A stretch of 64,000 bases of DNA, from NCBI GenBank assembly GCA_963989385.1, contig OZ022500.1, positions 107,053,842 to 107,117,841 on the forward strand, in the 5' to 3' direction. The stretch is from Ctena decussata (taxonomy: Eukaryota > Mollusca > Bivalvia > Lucinida > Lucinidae). The notes under the pieces are model-generated. The model did no database searches, was not told where the DNA came from, and worked only from the letters and a program-made list of their open reading frames with translations. The position numbers and the translations under genes were made by a program. Below, piece after piece: positions 37,001 to 52,000 of this stretch (positions within the stretch are counted from its first letter, which is position 1; the number at the start of each line of letters is the position of its first letter).

Positions 37001-40000
37001 GCAAGTTTCCGGAAAATCTTTCGGCTCTAATTTTATACCATTTTTTTCCCCTTGATTTTATACATGTATACATCCCCACTGCAGCCGCTGATAACCCTGT
37101 TGGGACTATATTCTAGTTGTAAAAGAAAGCTAATGTTGCTTATATCATTTTTGTAAAATTTTATTAAGATAAATCACAATATTGATTTTATATAGATTTA
37201 TTTCATAAGTTTAAATAAAAGTAATTACAGACCTAAAGCCACTTTTCAGATATTGACATGGGCAATTTCTCTGTCAGAAGATATCAAAATTTGCCCATTA
37301 CCAATCCCAAGCGAGATATTCCTTAGACTGATGCACATGCAAAGTTTAAAGGGAGTCCATAAAAACATACTCCAGTTATGGAACTGAACATATGTGCTCA
37401 CCCACAGACAGATAAATGGACTCACCTACAACATACCGACAGCCAGCCAATGGGAAAACATAATACCCTGCTACTAACGTGTAGTTGGGTATAAAACCGG
37501 GAACTATTCTAAAAGGAAAGAATCTACTCCTTCCTTCCCTCAGTAGACCCTTACTGAGAAGGAAGGCAAAACTGAAAATGGCAGAGTTGCTTCCCATTAA
37601 GGTGTATCCATTAATCGTAACATTTCTCAAAATCTGCTATACTTACCTTCTACAGCTAATTCTCTGGTCCATAATACATACCTCTGTTGAAATCTATCAT
37701 TAAGTGCCCTCCAAACATCAATATACAGTTCTACATTTGGAATGTCAAATGACATCATTTTCTCCTGAACACATCGGGAATATTGCTTCACCATATCAGC
37801 ATGAGAATTCCAGCGCCCACCTGGTGTCCATGCCTGAAAATGTTTTAGAAAGTTCTGAGCTCTAGATAAAGGAGACAATTACTGTGTCATTTTTTCTTTT
37901 CTTATTAAGTTACATGGGTACACTAAGTTTTTCCATGTTTTAATATACTAGTGTGAAAATGCAAGTAAAGCATCTGCTACACAATATTGTGATTGCATTC
38001 AAGAGCATTCTGTTGTATTTTTGAGTAGTCTATAACAGAATTTATCTTCTTTGATTTGAGGTTTTCAGCCACACAACCATCTGCTAAAATAATATGAAAG
38101 TATCAGCCAAATCAAAATAGAAGACCTTCAATGAGAGAGGCATTACAAACAATGGCAGAATTGCTTCCCCTGCATGTGTGTCCATTTACCTTAAAGCAAG
38201 AACAGATTTGCATAGACATGATGCTCTGTAGCGCTCCGTACCACTTTTTATTTACGTGTCACAAGTGAGGCAAAATTCACTGTGCAATGCATAGCTACAG
38301 GAAAGGGCTTTTTGAAAGCACAACCGCTGCGTATTGTCAGCGAAGTGTTAGAGCGCCATACTATAGGGCTCGCCTTATGCAACCCTTGCCAGATTTCATC
38401 AGGATACGTAGACTGCAAATGAATTCTGGGAAGACTCTTACCAAAGTGCACTGATATCAGCCGAAGCATCCTTATACCAGAGGCCAGAGATTTTAATAAC
38501 AATGAAGTACTGAGGAACAATATGGAAAAACTGAGCTGCTACATGACAAAACAAACAAAATGGAGTGTGCGCCCAGCGAAGACTCAGATCAGCCTGGGCA
38601 TCCACCCAGTCTGATCACAGTCTTCGCTGTGCTCTTCAAGGGTAGCTAAGGTTCTAAGCTACCTCTACGCTAAGCTACCTCTACGTCCACAGCCAAGACT
38701 CTGACCAGACAGAGCGGTTGCCCAGGCTGATCTGAGTCTTCGCTAGGTGCACATGCTACTTTGTTGTTTTTTGCGTGTGGTGGCTCAATTTCTGTTCATA
38801 CTCAATAAAAGCATGCATTGTGATATATCATTAAATGATGGATAGAGGAATGACTTGTGTGGTTTTACCATCTCTTCTACAGTGTTTCAGTCATACTGAA
38901 CTGATGGAAGGGTGATGATGAAAGGTTTTCCCTGATGAAACCCTGTTTATTGTTGGACAGTCTGTACAGTTCTGCCTACAATGGGAGTTAAGCCCCATTC
39001 ACTAGCTTAGCAAGTCAGGGCTAAACACACCAAGCTGCTGGGGCTCCCCTGTCATTCAAACTGCCTTGCTTAGGTGATTCTACTGATAGGTTACTCATCT
39101 GTTTGCAGAGCTCTAGATAAGAGGGGTATTTGATGATAATTGAGGGATAATTTTTTTTATTTCTCATTGAAACCATATGTTGTGACCCCTCATCTGAACC
39201 GTCTCGTCGAGACGGTTCAGATGAGGGGTCACAATATATGTTTTCACGCAGAATTAACAAAAATTGTCCCTAATTATCACCAAATACTCCCTCTTATCTA
39301 GAGCTCTGTGTTTGGATCAGAAATAAGAACACTAATGCAGGAATTTGCTTACACTGGGATTAAGGTAGCCTTCTTCTCCTGTATCTTTATTAACATAAGT
39401 AATCTTGACATGTTGTAGCTGCCAGTTGTGAACCATCATATCCCAGGAGTAACCATAGAGACCATTTGTCCAATTATTATAACCCTAGAAGAAAGGGGAT
39501 AAAATATTACAGGTTTTTACCTTTATTTTCTTTTTTTTTCAATACATTAAATTATATTTTATATATATTTTTTTATATATGATGTTTTTATTATACTTTC
39601 AGGAAAAGCAATTCTACAACTTACACTTTGTCTCACCCCTAAACAGGGGATCAACTCTTAAAGGAAAGAATCTGCTCCTCTAAGAGAAAGTTCTTACCTT
39701 AAAGAGCAGACCCATTTCAGAAGGGCTTCGTTACCCAGGGAAGCCAACAAGAACTCACAATATTTGTCTCCCCTTGAAAAACTGGCAGAAATAATGTAAG
39801 TATTTAAGAATTTTAAAATAATTTCTGATGCATAACTGATGTTACACATTAAAGCTTCTTTGGTCAGTACACTACCAAATTTACCAGCTTCGGGAACAGT
39901 CAGTGATATAAAAACCATTTACTGAAACAAACACTGCTCACTTGATAAGCTCACCGTCAAGTCAACAAGTTTTGTACCAACCATCTAGGGTCAAGTCAGG

Positions 40001-43000
40001 TAAATTCGGACAGCAGGTAAATTCGGACACACCATTGCAACCAGTGGAAATCCAGATGAGACGGCTCATAATGAGCCGTCTCATCAGGATTTTCACTGTT
40101 TGCCCAGTTATTTTTGTTTTAATTCCAAACAACTGAGATATAATAGAAACAATGTCACTGTCCGAAATTACCTGTTGTCCGAATTTAGCTGACTTGACCC
40201 TAGTTGCTTCTAGTTTATGTTTAGGAAGAGGACTATCTAATGTTATAACTAGTGTCTGATGCTGCTGTTTAACTGAAATAAAATCTATTACATTTATATG
40301 ATTTTCCTATAACTATTAATTCAGATGCAGCAAAACTAATGACTGGAACAAACTGATTTCTTGCCTTGCCACTGGCCGGGCCGGGTAGCGCAATCGGTAG
40401 GGCACCTGACTCGTAAGTCAGAGGTCCTGGGTTCGAATCCCGGTCTGGCCACATACTTTCGTTTCTCCTTCCGCTGATTCAAGAAGGGCAGTTGTCAGTT
40501 ACTGGCGAAAGTATGTGCACTTAGTACTGGTTAACCGCTTAGGAGGTCTAAGCCTGCCCAGGAATAGTGTGGTTAGGTTAACTGACCGTCCCGACATGAC
40601 CTTAGTTGTTTACCGTGGACGTTAAGCATCAAATCAACCAACCAACCAAAAGCCTTGCCACTGTCCTCTTCTTTTCCTCTTGGAATCAAAATAAACAAAC
40701 AAAGAAAGGCTGATTAAAAAAGAGTATGTATGGGTGTCATTCAATCGTAAGTTTTTGGAGTTTAAAACAACTGTCAGTCAATGCAAATTACTAACATTTT
40801 AACAACATTGATAAGTTTTCAAAATTTCTATAAACATACTTTTGTTATCCCATGTGAGTAAGGCAGTATACACTGAACACAAATATATGCTATCATGGCA
40901 GTGATTGACAGTTTATGGTAGAGACCTGCTCTTGTGGGTGGAGCTAACTTATCATCAACCACCTTTGATGTGTCTCTCTGAAATACATAAAATCCACATA
41001 CAAAAAATTGATCACAAAATTATATCATCATGGGTTAGCTGAAAAGTAACTGATCACCTGAAAAGGAGAATTTTGATCACCAATGGAATTTAGTTCAGAA
41101 TTTAAAATCAACAGTGATCAATTGAATTTAGTTCAGAATTTAAAATCAACAAAGACATCATTTCTTTCAAATTTAGCAGCTATAAACATGACAATATTTT
41201 TTTATTATTAAATGAGCTAGAAAATACATGTATCAGTATTTTTGGTCAAAGTATATAGTGTAGTTAAACTGAATCAGCACCTGAAATTCCACCAAAACAG
41301 AGGTCAAATTGAGACTGGACCTTTAAAAACCTAGGGATTCTCAGAGGGTATCTACCTTGAAAATAGTACAGACAGACCATATACGCAGGGTGAACTGAGT
41401 CTTCGCTGATCTCACCAGCCTTAAGGTAAATGGGTACACCACCATGTTTTTCCATCATTTTTTCAAAGGAAGCCCACTTTTGTGACTTCCTATCTGCTTC
41501 TGTTGATAGAAATTTTCGCAAATGGGATCTACTCTTGAAGGGAAGTATTTCCTTCTATAGGGTTGACCCCACCATGAAGGGAAGCAAAAAATGAAAATCA
41601 AAAATGAAAATGGCTGAGTTACTTCTCCTGAAAGTGTATCCATTCACCTTACTGCACCTCTTTGGTAGTACAGCTAATATATAAAAATAAAAGCATCGCA
41701 AAGGACTGCGTGATACCCCGCCACTGCAAGCCTTTGTCACACACAGATTTTTCCAGATTTATTTTTCCTCTGTATGACTCCAGGGTGGGAGCAGCCTAGC
41801 CCCACTGAACACAGAGAAAAGTCTTTGTTATGACAGGACTTTTCATTACTCTGATCACTTACAATAAGCTTCTGATAAATTACTTACCACTCTACTCAAA
41901 TACAATTTTAGTGAATTTTAAACTGGTGACCATGGGGCAGGGGCAAATAAACCATAAAGGATCAAATTTTAATCACCAGAACTTTTATTACTTCTATCAT
42001 CAGATGTAAATTTATAAAAATCTGTTTCACATCAACATATATAGATTTTATCATCATTTTATGCATGTATATAGCCCAGGCAGGGGGAGATAACTCCCAT
42101 GGGGTAAATTTGAGCATCACTGGAGGCTTTCATCACTCTGATCATTTGCTGAAAGTTTCAGAAAAATTGCTTCAAACTCTGATTTTATATGGAATTTTTC
42201 ATGATTTTATTACATGTATATAGCCCAAGGGCAGGGGCAGATAACCCCTAATGATAAAATTTCTGTCCTCATACAAAGCTTTTGTTACTTTTATCACGTT
42301 TGTGAAGTTTCATTATGATACTCCTAGTAGTTATGGAACTAGAGGCTAGAAACCAATTTTTGTACATTGACAAGTGCCATAACTCTGTCAGAAATTATCG
42401 AAATTTGCCCATTAACAATCCCAAGCTAGACATTCTTGGTACAAATGCATATGCAAAATTTGAAGGAAATCCATTGAGTAGTTAAGGAACTAGAGGCTAG
42501 AAACCATTTTTTGTACATTGGCAAGTGCCATAACTCTGTCAGAAATTATCGAAATTTGCCCATTAACAATCCCAAGCGAGAAATTCTTGGTACAAATGCA
42601 TATGCAAAATTTGAAGGAAATCCATTGATAAATACTTAAGTTATCGAACGGAAACGAAGTGCGGACGGACGGACAGACGGACGGACAGACGGACGTACAT
42701 ACTACGGACGGACGGACGGACGGACGGACGGACACACGGACGGCCAACGTGAAAACATAATACCCCGTCACTAACGTGTGGCGGGGTATAAATTTCTGTC
42801 CTCATACAAAGCTTTTGTTACTTTTATCACGTTTGTGAAGTTTCATTATGATACTCCTAGTAGTTATGGAACTAGAGGCTAGAAACCATTTTTTGTACAT
42901 TGACAAGTGCCATAACTCTGTCAGAAATTATCGAAATTTGCCCATTAACAATCCCAAGCTAGACATTCTTGGTACAAATGCATATGCAAAATTTGAAGGA

Positions 43001-46000
43001 AATCCATTGAGTAGTTAAGGAACTAGAGGCTAGAAACCATTTTTTGTACATTGGCAAGTGCCATAACTCTGTCAGAAATTATCGAAATTTGCCCATTAAC
43101 AATCCCAAGCGAGAAATTCTTGGTACAAATGCATATGCAAAATTTGAAGGAAATCCATTGATAAATACTTAAGTTATCGAACGGAAACGAAGTGCGGACG
43201 GACGGACAGACGGACGTACATACTACGGACGGACGGACGGACGGACACACGGACGGCCAACGTGAAAACATAATACCCCGTCACTAACGTGTGGCGGGGT
43301 ATAAAAAGATAAAATCTGTCCAAATCTTTACAACACTATTTCAAAATTTTTCTAAGAACCAGTGCAAGTCAGCAGGAGCTCACGTTATGTGAAACATTTA
43401 TTTTTGTTCCGCACTGCTGGCCACAAAGAGAAAAAGAATTCAAACTGTAGGTTCAGCAGTATTTGGTTTTCAGTACATCAACATTGCTATAAACATTTCT
43501 TAAATTTCTCTAAGCGTAAAGTTTTTAAACATCCAAATTGAATGCTACAGATATTAAGTGCTTTACGGTATAACCCCAGCCAAAGCCACTGCCTATAAAG
43601 CCCAAATTAACATATGTAAATGTTAGCAGACGATCAAAAGGGTCGAATAAACCAGCAAACTGAAAAAAAAGACAAAAGCTATATATTTCTCAACATAATT
43701 TGTATGACGGGGTATCATAATGACATCCCAGGATGGCAGTGTCTTGTCTGTCAGTGCATCGTCACTAAACACAGCCAAACCAGAAAACTCAACAAACGAA
43801 TATAGAGCCACTGCCAGAAAAGTAATACCAATGTCTTGTTTCTGCCAGTCCCAGGAGAGATAAAATTTCCAAGATTTCATTCACCACAAATACAAAGTTA
43901 ACCTTTGCACCTTACGGTGTGTTTCCGTCTTTATATCTTCTTTCTCATATATACAATGACTGCTCCTCTGTAGCTGGTTATCAGCTGGTAGGATGAAAGA
44001 CAGTGACACCGGGAACCGTTGGAACATTTTTCTTGGCCAGTCTGTCTGGCTGAACAAAGGCATGGTGGCTATACATGTCCAAGGAAACATACCTGCATAC
44101 AAAACATGCAAGAATTCTACAGTTAATTTAAAACTTGAGTCACAACATGTGATTTCAAACAATGTGGAATAGGAGACAATCAAAAGCTCTGATCAGACTG
44201 CACTTAAGTGCAGTCTGATAAGAGCCTTCGTTTGTCACATCAGCCATCTATGGAATTGGCAAAAAAAAATAGACCGGTGTAAATGATAATGATGATCTGA
44301 ATATCACATGATAAATCAGCCACATTGTTGGCAGTCACATGATGTGGCTCATTATTATTATTATATATAAATGGCGTCATATGAAGAGACCTTTCTGCAT
44401 GTTCAAATAGCAAAGGTTGAGATAAGGCTGCATATCCAAGCAGCCTGATCAGTCTTCTCTTTTTGCTCCTTCTAGAGCAAATGTGGGACACCTAGCACTT
44501 TCCTTCTTCAATTTCAAAATATTTCGCAGAATGCCCAATACAGATTCTTTTGGAATTACAACCATGTCCCTAATCTGCTGAGAATAATCTTGCCTCAGAT
44601 TTTACTATTTTTTTTTTTTCAACAATCCTTGGACTACTTGCAGACTTGACCAGATTTGGGTCCATCCAAGCAACGGACCCTTATGATTAAGATACTATTT
44701 TTCATCCAACATCAACACTTATCTGAGAATGATTTTACTCCCATTCTGCATGTGTTTAATATGCCGTTATACATTCTGATCCTTGGCCCAACCCAGTGGC
44801 AAGGCCCAGGAGCATGCCCCAGGGTCAACTCTACCATGAAGTCAAAAATGTTTGTCTCGGTAAGTATCATACGAAATTTAAACTCTACCCCTGCACTAAA
44901 TTTCCTAACCCATCTGCAAACTGTGGGAAAGGAAAATTGCCTACTACCATAAACAGCACATATGTCAGCATTAACGTCCTTTGAACCTCTTCCAAGTAAC
45001 GCACGAGTCTTAATGTATGCCCTGATTTTGTTCGCTTTTTTGACACTTTTCCCAACCATTTTGCCTCACCACCAACCAGTAAGGTTTGTGGGTAAGTGTT
45101 GAGGGAGATATTGTGCGTAAGTGTTGAGGGAGATATTGTGCGTAAGTGTAGAGGGAGATATTGTTCGTAGGTGTTGAGGGAGATATTGTGCGTAAGTGTT
45201 GAGGGAGATAGCATGCGCAAGTGTTGAGGGAGATAGTGTGCGTAAGTGTTGAGGGAGATAGTGTGCGTAAGTGTTGAGGAAGATAGTGTGCGTAAGTGTT
45301 GAGGGAGATAGTGTGCGTAAGTGTTGAGGGAGATATTGTGCGTAAGTGTTGAGGGAGATAGTGTGCGAAAGTGTTGAGGGAGATAGTGTGCGTAAGTGTT
45401 GAGGGAGATATTGTGCGTAAGTGTTGAGGGAGATATTGTGCCCACATGTATAGTTTATGCATCAATTGAAAGCCATGACACGTGCTCACCCACTAACCAT
45501 AGCTATGAACAACAGCCAGTGGCATTACTTTAAACCCCACCCTCGTACAAACTACTACCATAAATATTTGGACAAGCAAGCCAAAGCACACACTGACCAT
45601 TAAGATTAGCAGTGTGATCACAATCTACACACTGTCACTGCACTGCCAGCAATTTTGTAAGCATCTCCCATTTGCCTAGTGTTTTCAGAATCTTTGATTT
45701 TCCTCAGAACCCATAATAAAATGAACACAAAAATGGCATGATCTGAGTCTTCACAGTTTGCACAAGGTATATGGGTATACCGCAATATGCTTTAGTCATT
45801 TTTTAAAAATGGAGTTTCTGTTTGCTATCCTGAATAAATTGAATCTCTGTTAAGGAAGGTATTGACTACTAAAGGAGCAAATTCTCTCCATTAAGGAACT
45901 ACCCCCATTGGGAAGGGTGTCAAAAATGAAAAAGCAAACTGCTTTCCACGAAAGTGTACCCATTTACCTTATTAAACACTTTAAGTGCCAGAAACGAAAA

Positions 46001-49000
46001 CAGACAAATTTGCAAACAGTGTAGATCTTGATGAGGTGGCTCATAATGAGCCACCTCATCTAGATCTACACTTTTTGCCCTCTAGTCTTCTAATTCTCAA
46101 TATGATATAGCTTGGACAAACTATTTTTTTAACTTTTGCAGACGTAAATTTTGTCGTCTGCTTTTTGGCGCTCTAAGGGTTAATGCCATTTCCTCATGCT
46201 GACATCAACTATATTTACCTATACTAAAGATTTGTGAGTTCATGAGATGAAAAGATGATCCAATAAGGAATGCTATCTTTCTGGTTCCATCAAAGAAAAG
46301 AAAAAATCCTAAAAAGAGATCTATGATCAGTCCTCCAAGATGTACCACAAAGTATCCTATCTGGTCTTCTGTTAGAAACAGCCTGCAAAAAAGCAAAAGA
46401 AATATGAGCCGCGACGCGAGAAAACCAACAATGTGGTTGTGTGCCCAGCACAGACTCAGCTCAGTCTGGGCATCCGTCTGGTCCACTCAGACTTTTTGCT
46501 AAGCGCTTAAATGGTGGCTAAGTGTCTAAGCTACCTCTATGCTGACAGCGAAGACTCTGATCAGACTGGGCGGATGCCCAGGCTGATCTGAGTCTGCGTT
46601 GGCCGCACAACCACTTTGTTGGTTTTCTCGCGTCGCGGCTCATATGTTCTATTTCCGTATGAAAATGTTACACCAGAATTACTGTTTCTGTATTCTTGAT
46701 TTACAATTCACTGTCTTACTCTAATGTTGTTTAAAATGTAGGTGTTCATGCACAGAGCAATATGTCATGAAAACTTAATTTCAAAGAAAAAATTTGTATT
46801 CTATCATATTTCTCTTGAAGCACAAATTCATAACTTTGACCAAAAATTCTGGTCTATGTATAGTTGTTGCTAAATACAAGTTTAAGTTAACAACTAGTAA
46901 TTAAGTTACCTTTGCTTGTATGATGGACAGCTGCCTTCACCATGTACAATAATCATTTTTATTCTTATGGATGTCGCCTCCCAAACATTGTTTAAACGAT
47001 GTCGCAAGTAAGAAGGAGCAAAAGAGCTAATGATAATTTAGGGAAAATTTTCCATCTATCTGCATAAAAACATATGCTATGACCCCTCATGCGAACCATC
47101 CCACTGAGACAGTTCTATAGAGGGTCAAAATATGAGCCGCGACACGGCAAAACCAACAATGTGGTTGTGCGCCCAGAGCAGACTCAGATCAGCCTGGGCA
47201 TCCGCCCAGTCTGATCAGAGTCTTCACTGTCCGCATGGAGCTAGCTTAGATTCTTAGCTACCTTTTTAGCCCACAGAAAAGACTTTGATCTGACTGAGCG
47301 GATACCCAGACTGATCTGAGTCTGCACTGGGCGCACAACCACATTGTTCGTTTTCTCGTGTTGCAGCTCATATGAAGCCTACTGTCTGACAATGTAGACA
47401 GTACCGATTCTGACTTACCTGAAAGGAGCAAAGACAAAGTTATCAGCTATCTTGTGCATGGAGTATCCTGACACCCAATCCAGATCAAGTTTTTTCAGGC
47501 CTGCATAAAAGTACAGCAAAAATATCTGAAAGAGAAACAGTCTATGGTTCGACCACATATCCTTTCATTTCATAAGAATTCTGGGGAATGCAGTGTCTTG
47601 CCACCCCAAAGTTTATGCTGCCGACGCCCATGAAGACACTATGAAAGTAATACCTATGTCTCACTTCTGCTAAATGCAGGCAAGATACAAACTGGCTTTC
47701 AATGTGGGATATACTCAGACAATATGGCAAAAGACAGACAAAATCACATGACCTTATATCGAAAGCAAGAGATGTTATCCATTAAAGTATATAGAGTTAC
47801 ATCACAATAGCCATTTAGCAGGGATATGGTTTTGTCTCTTGGGAGCAGCTCCTTGCAAATTTTGGACAAAAACTATTACTGCATTTGATTTTGTGAGTGC
47901 TATAAGACTTAACAATCCTTGACTAACAACTTTGTTACGCTAAGGATCCTTTGAACGACCAGGCTCAGGTTTGATCGAGCTGAACATACGTTTTCTGTTG
48001 GCTGTCAAAACTGAATGAATAAATTTCTATATAGGTACCTCAAGGTTCAGAGGCTGATGATGCTATCAGGGAAGCTAAATAGAACTGCACAGATGCACAG
48101 GCCAGTGATGTTTCCCCCATATAACAATATAGGACAATATCAAACAACATCTTCTTTCCCCAACAGCCAGTTGAAAAATTCCAAACTGCATGAAGAAGCT
48201 TTGATAAGGTAGTCCAATTAACTATCTTGACTATCTTGTAAATATACACATATTTTACTTGTGTGTATTTTTTTGCAAAAGTAAAGCACACATCACCATT
48301 AACTACCGCCACCACTATCTTCAACCTCTTTAAATAAAAAAATGAAGATCTGTAAAAATCCCAGGACAAAGCAATTTTCCCATTTCAGTTTGTATCAGCA
48401 CCATTCCCAAAATTGTGAAAAAAACTCACTGCATGCTGATCAGTTTAGCCAATGAGACTTACCTGGAACCTAAACAGGGCGTAGTTCCACAGTGGTATAT
48501 GAGCATTTCTCTTCTTCTTAAACAGCAGTCCATCCAATGACCTGCAAAATATAAATCTGAATATTGAATGGGTCACATTATGACCAATACTGTCGTTCAG
48601 GTATATACTGCCTAGATATACTTGAACTAAATATCTATGCTCTCAGTGTAGATAATGCTATACACAGACTGAGAAGATCAAGGCCCAGTTGTTTCAAAAC
48701 TAATGATGTTGTTAGTTAGTAAGACATTACAGTTTCAGATGTACTGTATAGCAAAAAATTCTGCCATTATTTGCCGTAAACATGTAAGCATATGGACAGA
48801 TAGATGGATGGACAGACAATCAGGTTCACACCAATATAACTCCAACAACTTCCTCGAAGTTGGGAGCATAATAATTGGGACGCCGAATACAATTATCGCA
48901 ACTGTCCTAAAAACTGGAGTTTGGTTTCACAATGCAGTAACATGTCCGAAAGATGGAGATGATGGAGATGGAATGGCAAACAGTGTAGACTTGCACTGTT

Positions 49001-52000
49001 TGCTCAGACCTATCCAGAGCTCTAGATAAGAGGGAGTATTTGGTGATAATAAGGGATAATTTTTGTTAATTCTGCATAAAAACATATGTTGTGACCCCTC
49101 ATCTGAACCGTCTCGATGAGACGGTTCAGATGAGTGGTCACAACATATGGTTTTGATGAGAAATAAGAAAAATTATTCCTAATTATCATCAAATACTCCC
49201 TCTTATATCATCAAATACTCCCTCTTATCTAGAGCTCTGCCTATCTGTCCCAATACATAGAATTCTGAGGGTATTGGCTCTTCTCTTGAAAAACTTTTGA
49301 ATGTAGTATGAATTACTGAAACATCATATCAATGACACTTACAACAATGCTGTTTCAGGGATTCTGTTGGCATGGTGTTCGAACACTGTGTGACCCTGCG
49401 TACTTTGTCACAAATTCTAGACCACACTAATAATTCCAAGATATGAAATTTGTGAAATAACAAATGTGTAAAAATGTTGAGTTACATTACCAGTATCTGT
49501 TGGCATCAGTGATGAGGAACATCAGGCCAAACAGACCAAACAGGTAACTGTGGTTATTCCAGCGGGTCTTATCTAGTAGGAACAGGTACCAGTAACATAC
49601 CACATACAGCAGACAGCTCAGTCGGTAGAACAGACCTAACATTAGACCAATTTCTCCTGTAAACAAGAGACATTAGAAAACAACAAGAATTCTGTGGAAT
49701 GCTGTGTCTCACCTGTCAGCATACTATCATAAAACAGCACCAAACATGAAACCTTGACAAAAGTTTAAGCCGCTGATGACCACAACTGAACAGTAATATA
49801 CACGTCTTGCTTCTGCTAGCTGCAGGTAAGACAAACACAAGAGGCAGGATCCCAGGCTAATCAATTAAAACACTATAAATCCATCATATTCAGTACTTGC
49901 AGCAAATATATTTTAAAAGCCCCTAAGTAAGGACACAAATTATCAAATCTGAAATTAAAACATATCTGCATTCTGCTACAAAAAATGTGTTTTAAGGACA
50001 CAATTCCATTTGTTTTATGAGAAGCAACTGCTATACTGGACAGCTTGGCATTAACATTTTGAAAATTTAAAAGCCTATGTTATTATGGTCATCCACATCT
50101 GACAAGCATACAGATTCATGAGTTCTGGAAATGAAGACCTTTATAAATGGCAGATGGCGTTTATTCTAGTCCTCCAAGCATGAATGTTTTCAATGCGTGA
50201 AATGACATCAATTCTTATTTTCTCCATGGAAAACATTTGAGCCACATCATGTCACATCACCCATGTATGGAAGTCACCCAGTCCATAGAGCCAACAGTGA
50301 CATCTTTGATCATCCTGTTTAAATGAGAAGGATGATTGAATACCACATGACAAAATTGGCACATTGTTGGAAGTCACATGACGTGGCTCAAATTTTGTTG
50401 TAGCTTCTAAACAAATCTGCCTCTATGAAACACCTGATAAACATGCAATTCCACTTGGAAATGAAAATTCAGCTAATGCAAACAGACAGCCAAAATATAA
50501 CAATGCTAGTCAAACTCATGTGTGTCTCAAGTTATATGGGTCGAGTCGGGTAACTTCGGACAGCGGGTAAATTCAGACATACCTTAGCAAACCGTTAAAA
50601 TCCAGATGTGACGGCTCATAATGAGTCGTCTCATCATGATTTTCACTGTTTGCCCAGTTAATTTTGTTTTAATTCCAAACAACTGACATATAAAGGAAAC
50701 AATGTCACTGTCCGATTTAACCCGCTGTCCGAATTTACCTGACTTGACCCTAGTACATATATAAAATTTTGGCTTTGCTACAGATAAACTGGTGGAGTTC
50801 TAACAAAACTCCTGGGCCCAGTTGTTCAAAACTAACGATGTCGTTAGTTAACAGGAAGTTAAAATTTCAAACTTTTTAATATCTCAAATACACCAATATT
50901 TTTTGTTGAAAATATGTGAGAAGCTTTTGCACGCCAATATTTTTTGTTGAAAAAATGTGAGAAGCTTTTGCACTGCTTTTGCAGTGCAAATGCTTCTCAC
51001 ATATTTTCAACAAAAAATATTGGTGGATTTGGCAATAGAGCCACAAAACACTTAACGAGTTGACCTCTTAACGAGCTTGTTAAGCTAACGATGCTTTCAA
51101 CAACTGGGCCCTGAAAGTAGTCAAGCTGAAATTTCGGTTTGGCCACTCCCAATTACCATTCCCAAAATAGTGAAAAAAAATCACTGAAAACACTATAAAT
51201 CCATCATATTCAGTACTTGCAGCAAATATATTTTAAAAGCCCCTAAGTAAGGACACAAATTATCAAATCTGAAATTAAAACATGTGCATTCTGCTACAAA
51301 AAATGTGTTTTAAGGACACAATTCCATTTGTTTTATGAGAAGCAACTGCTATACTGGACAGCTTGGCATTAACATTTTGAAAATTTAAAAGCCTACGTTA
51401 TTATGGTCATCCACATCTGACAAGCATACAGATTCATGAGTTCTGGAAATGAAGACCTTTATAAATGGCAGATGGCGTTTATTCTAGTCCTCCAAGCATG
51501 AATGTTTTCAATGCGTGAAATGACATCAATTCTTATTTTCTCCATGGAAAACATTTGAGCCACATCATGTCACATCACCCATGTATGGAAGTCACCCAGT
51601 CCATAGAGCCAACAGTGACATCTTTGATCATCCTGTTTAAATGAGAAGGATGATTGAATACCACATGACAAAATTGGCACATTGTTGGAAGTCACATGAC
51701 GTGGCTTAAATTTTGTTGTAGCTTCTAAACAAATCTGCCTCTATGAAACACCTGATAAACATGCAATTCCACTTGGAAATGAAAGTTCAGGCTATTACAA
51801 ACAGACAGCCAAAATATAACAATGCTAGTCAAACTCATGTGTGTCTCAAGTTATATGGGTCGAGTCGGGTAACTTCGGACAGCGGGTAAATTCAGACATA
51901 CCTAAGCAAACCGTTAAAATCCAGATGTGACGGCTCATAATGAGACGTCTCATCATGATTTTCACTGTTTGCCCAGTTAATTTTGTTTTAATTCCAAACA

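Larger units (their letters stand above)
49867..51186. repeat. Tandem duplication, copy 1 (includes a later MITE)
   Basis: Direct repeat of 51187-52151 at an offset of about 1320. Sequence is nearly identical (single-base changes and a 2-3 base gap near 49968). Copy 1 carries family H at 50814-51111, absent from copy 2. In GGCX intron 2. Confidence 0.95.

Noticed and set aside
40375..40452. tRNA gene
   Set aside because: A and B boxes are good, but the anticodon arm does not fold normally and the sequence is the head of a multi-copy SINE with target duplications.
43560..43660. Extra GGCX exon between exons 7 and 8
   Set aside because: A short open stretch ([15 protein letters not shown]) has no counterpart in human GGCX, and exons 7 and 8 join in phase without it.
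45010..45489. Long minus-strand frames of 159 and 186 codons with a repeated [15 protein letters not shown] peptide
   Set aside because: They are translations of the 25-bp minisatellite in different frames, with no start context or domain.
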